From Actinobacteria bacterium UBA2286 (GTDB lineage: Bacteria; Actinomycetota; Coriobacteriia; Anaerosomatales; Anaerosomataceae), in the NCBI GenBank assembly GCA_002345925.1, contig DDWM01000058.1:1-7405 (forward strand): a stretch of DNA of 7,405 bases, given 5' to 3'. The translations under genes were made by a program, and so were the position numbers. The notes under the pieces are model-generated. The model was not told the origin of the DNA. It worked only from the letters and a program-made list of their open reading frames with translations, and made no database searches. Below, one piece after another: positions 5,896 through 7,405 of the stretch (the stretch's first letter is position 1; each line of letters begins with the position of its first letter).

Positions 5896-7334
5896 CGTCC
5901 CACTCCAACCTGGATGTCGCGGAATCGCGCGGGAGAGGCGCCATGCGCCACATGCGCCACTTGCATCGGCTCGCCCTTGCCGCAGTTGGGAACGCCCCAT
6001 ACCTGCCAGTGCTCAGCCGAGCAAACGGCGTCGCAGCCGGCCCAGAACTTGGGCGTGATGCCCGTGTAGTTGGGGTTCTTGATCATGCGGCCGAGCTTGC
6101 CATCCTTTATCTCCCAGCCGATCTCGCACGCAAACTGGAAGTTCAGGCGCTTGTCATCGATCGACCAGGAGTTATTGGTCTGCATGTAGATGCCGTCATC
6201 GGTATCCGCGATGAGGTCGTCAAAGCTCCATTCGCCCGGCTCCAGCGAGAGCGTCGTCATGCGCACGAGCGGGATGCGATTCCAGCCGTCGGCACGCGCG
6301 CATCCGTTACTGGCCCGCCCGATGGATGCGGCGGCCTCACGCGAGCTCTGGAAGCCTGTGAAGAGGCCTTCGTGCACGATGTAGTCACGCTGAGCCGGGA
6401 CGCCCTCGTCGTCGTAGCCAAAGCTGCCGAGCGACCCTGGAACGGTAGCGTCCGAGACCACCGAGACGTGCTTTGAGCCGTAGCGCAGCGAGCCGAGGTC
6501 ACCGAGCTCAACGAACGACGTTCCGGCGAACGCGGCTTCATCGCCGAGAACGCGGTCGAGTTCCGTCGGATGCCCTACGCTTTCGTGCACTTGCAGCGCG
6601 ATCTGGCTCGCGTCGAGGATGACGGTGGTGGTGGTCGCCGGGCACGGCATCGCGCTCACAAGCGCTGCTGCCTCCTCGGCCACGCGCGGCGCATTGCCGA
6701 CAAGGTCGAGCTTCAGAATGGCCTCCCAGCCACCCTGCACGCTCTGCCCGCCGTGCGAGTTGGGGTACGAGCGGGGGAGCACTTCGCCGTCGCCCAGCGC
6801 GTACGCCACGATGCCGGCGCTGCTTTCCACGTACGACTGCTCGATCATGCTGCCTTCCGAGGAGCCGAACACCTTCTCCACCTTGATGAAGCTGAGAGAC
6901 GCGCTCGTGACTGTGACGAGTTCTTGCGTGCGAAGCCCCTCATCGGCCGCCAGAAGCAGCGCGAGCTTCTCCTCAAGCGGAATCTTGAACGGGTCGATCT
7001 CGCAGGGTCCGCGCCACACGTCGTCGAAGACGGCGACTGGGGAGAGCCGAATCGGTGCCGCTGCAGTGATTGCCGAGGCACGCGCGATTGCGACCGCCTG
7101 GCGCGCTGCTGCGCGGATGGCGTCGGGTGTGAGCGTCGAGGTGGACGCAAAGCCCCAGGCGCCGTCAGCGATGACTCGGATGCCGATGCCAAGCGACTCG
7201 GAGCTTTCGATTCCTTCGACGCGTCCGGTGCGAACCGAGATGCTCTCCTCGGAAGTCAGCACCACGCGGGCGTCGGCGTAAGTTGAACCGGCGGACGCGG
7301 CGGCGTCCAGCGCGGTCGTTACGAGGTCTTTCAT
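5892..7334 (-). CDS. tldD: TldD metalloprotease (zinc-binding subunit)
   Basis: A complete 480-residue TldD, almost exactly the length of E. coli TldD. The metal motif is HESVGH (H250, E251, H254), followed by PTELD. C451 in the C-terminal NCGKGEP segment fits the third zinc ligand known from E. coli TldD. The N-terminal domain contains the typical VRTGRVEGIESSESLGIGIRV region, where R and G residues are conserved. The C-terminal half has GYDDEGVPAQRDYIVHEG and IYMQTNNSWSIDDKRLNFQF, both family hallmarks. With TldE it forms the proteolytic chamber for unfolded or modified peptides. The ATG at 7334 is chosen because AAGGA lies 5 bases upstream; a TTG 24 bases further upstream gives an extension without family support. 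TAGACT at 7378-7383 on the minus strand could be a -10 element, but its -35 region falls at the window edge. Confidence 0.96.
   Translation of the reverse strand: MKDLVTTALDAAASAGSTYADARVVLTSEESISVRTGRVEGIESSESLGIGIRVIADGAWGFASTSTLTPDAIRAAARQAVAIARASAITAAAPIRLSPVAVFDDVWRGPCEIDPFKIPLEEKLALLLAADEGLRTQELVTVTSASLSFIKVEKVFGSSEGSMIEQSYVESSAGIVAYALGDGEVLPRSYPNSHGGQSVQGGWEAILKLDLVGNAPRVAEEAAALVSAMPCPATTTTVILDASQIALQVHESVGHPTELDRVLGDEAAFAGTSFVELGDLGSLRYGSKHVSVVSDATVPGSLGSFGYDDEGVPAQRDYIVHEGLFTGFQSSREAAASIGRASNGCARADGWNRIPLVRMTTLSLEPGEWSFDDLIADTDDGIYMQTNNSWSIDDKRLNFQFACEIGWEIKDGKLGRMIKNPNYTGITPKFWAGCDAVCSAEHWQVWGVPNCGKGEPMQVAHVAHGASPARFRDIQVGVGR
5899..5906 (-). promoter_or_regulatory. Ribosome binding site of tldE
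   Basis: On the minus strand, GGAGTGGG lies 3 bases before the ATG at 5895; the GGAG core is 7 bases away. It lies within the last codons of tldD and supports the overlapping ATGA start. Confidence 0.6.
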
Positions 7335-7339
7335 GGCGA

Positions 7340-7344
7340 TCCTT
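7340..7344 (-). promoter_or_regulatory. Ribosome binding site of tldD
   Basis: AAGGA on the minus strand, 5 bases before the ATG at 7334. It decides that start over the upstream in-frame TTG at 7358. Confidence 0.6.
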
Positions 7345-7405
7345 AGGACGCGGGACAAAGAAGACGAACGCTGAACCAGTCTACCGCACCGTGGCAGCGG
7401 GGTTC

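Noticed and set aside
5896..6000. Longer N-terminus for TldE starting at 6000
   Set aside because: The extra 35 residues overlap the conserved Cys-containing end of TldD. The ATG at 5895 has its own ribosome binding site and gives the normal family length.
4687..6069. A 460-codon open frame on the + strand opposite tldE
   Set aside because: It lies wholly opposite conserved tldE/tldD sequence, is full of Arg/His/Gly typical of the antisense of GC-rich genes, and has no family likeness.
6570..7286. Open frames on the + strand opposite tldD
   Set aside because: The tldD reading has the HExxxH motif and correct length; the opposite frames show no motif and no ribosome binding site.
7335..7358. 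TTG start extending TldD by 8 residues
   Set aside because: The ATG at 7334 has AAGGA 5 bases upstream and gives the standard length; the extension adds nothing family-like.

Overview
The window comes from a GC-rich bacterial chromosome with a strong G/C preference at third codon positions, short intergenic gaps and frequent start/stop overlaps. A V/A-type (not F-type) ATPase operon, a zinc-ribbon membrane protein, a lipoprotein amidase and a TldD/TldE pair together suggest a high-GC Gram-positive anaerobe. The Coriobacteriia/OPB41-like Actinobacteria are my best guess. This is inferred from gene content and base composition, not from a marker gene.

Layout. (1) Positions 1-2609, + strand: the 3' end of a V/A-type ATPase operon, holding the C-terminal part of catalytic subunit A, complete subunit B, a 68-residue two-helix membrane protein I do not recognise, and rotor subunit D. 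The genes overlap or sit within a few bases of each other, so they are almost certainly one transcript. (2) Positions 2610-2908: a roughly 300-base gap without a gene. It has several inverted repeats, including a long imperfect hairpin, a short AT-rich island that may be a promoter, and a strong ribosome binding site at its end. (3) Positions 2909-4536, + strand: a two-gene unit. The first gene encodes a protein with an N-terminal zinc ribbon, one membrane helix and an uncharacterised C-terminal domain. Eight bases later comes a lipoprotein with a divergent MurNAc-L-alanine amidase (Amidase_3) domain. (4) Positions 4552-7334, - strand: tldD followed by tldE/pmbA, overlapping by 4 bases (ATGA), converging on the amidase gene with only 15 bases between the stop codons.

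How the genes work together. The ATPase genes build the soluble A3B3 head and central shaft of an ion-translocating rotary ATPase/ATP synthase. The small membrane protein may be an assembly or accessory factor, but this rests on position alone. The zinc-ribbon protein and amidase look co-transcribed and would place a cytosolic zinc ribbon and a surface peptidoglycan hydrolase at the same membrane, so an envelope role is plausible. TldD and TldE form the known heteromeric metalloprotease that cleaves unfolded or modified peptides; no substrate peptide gene is visible here.

No RNA genes, mobile elements or CRISPR arrays were found. Most of the window is conventional. The least explained parts are the small membrane protein inside the ATPase operon and the zinc-ribbon/amidase pair.
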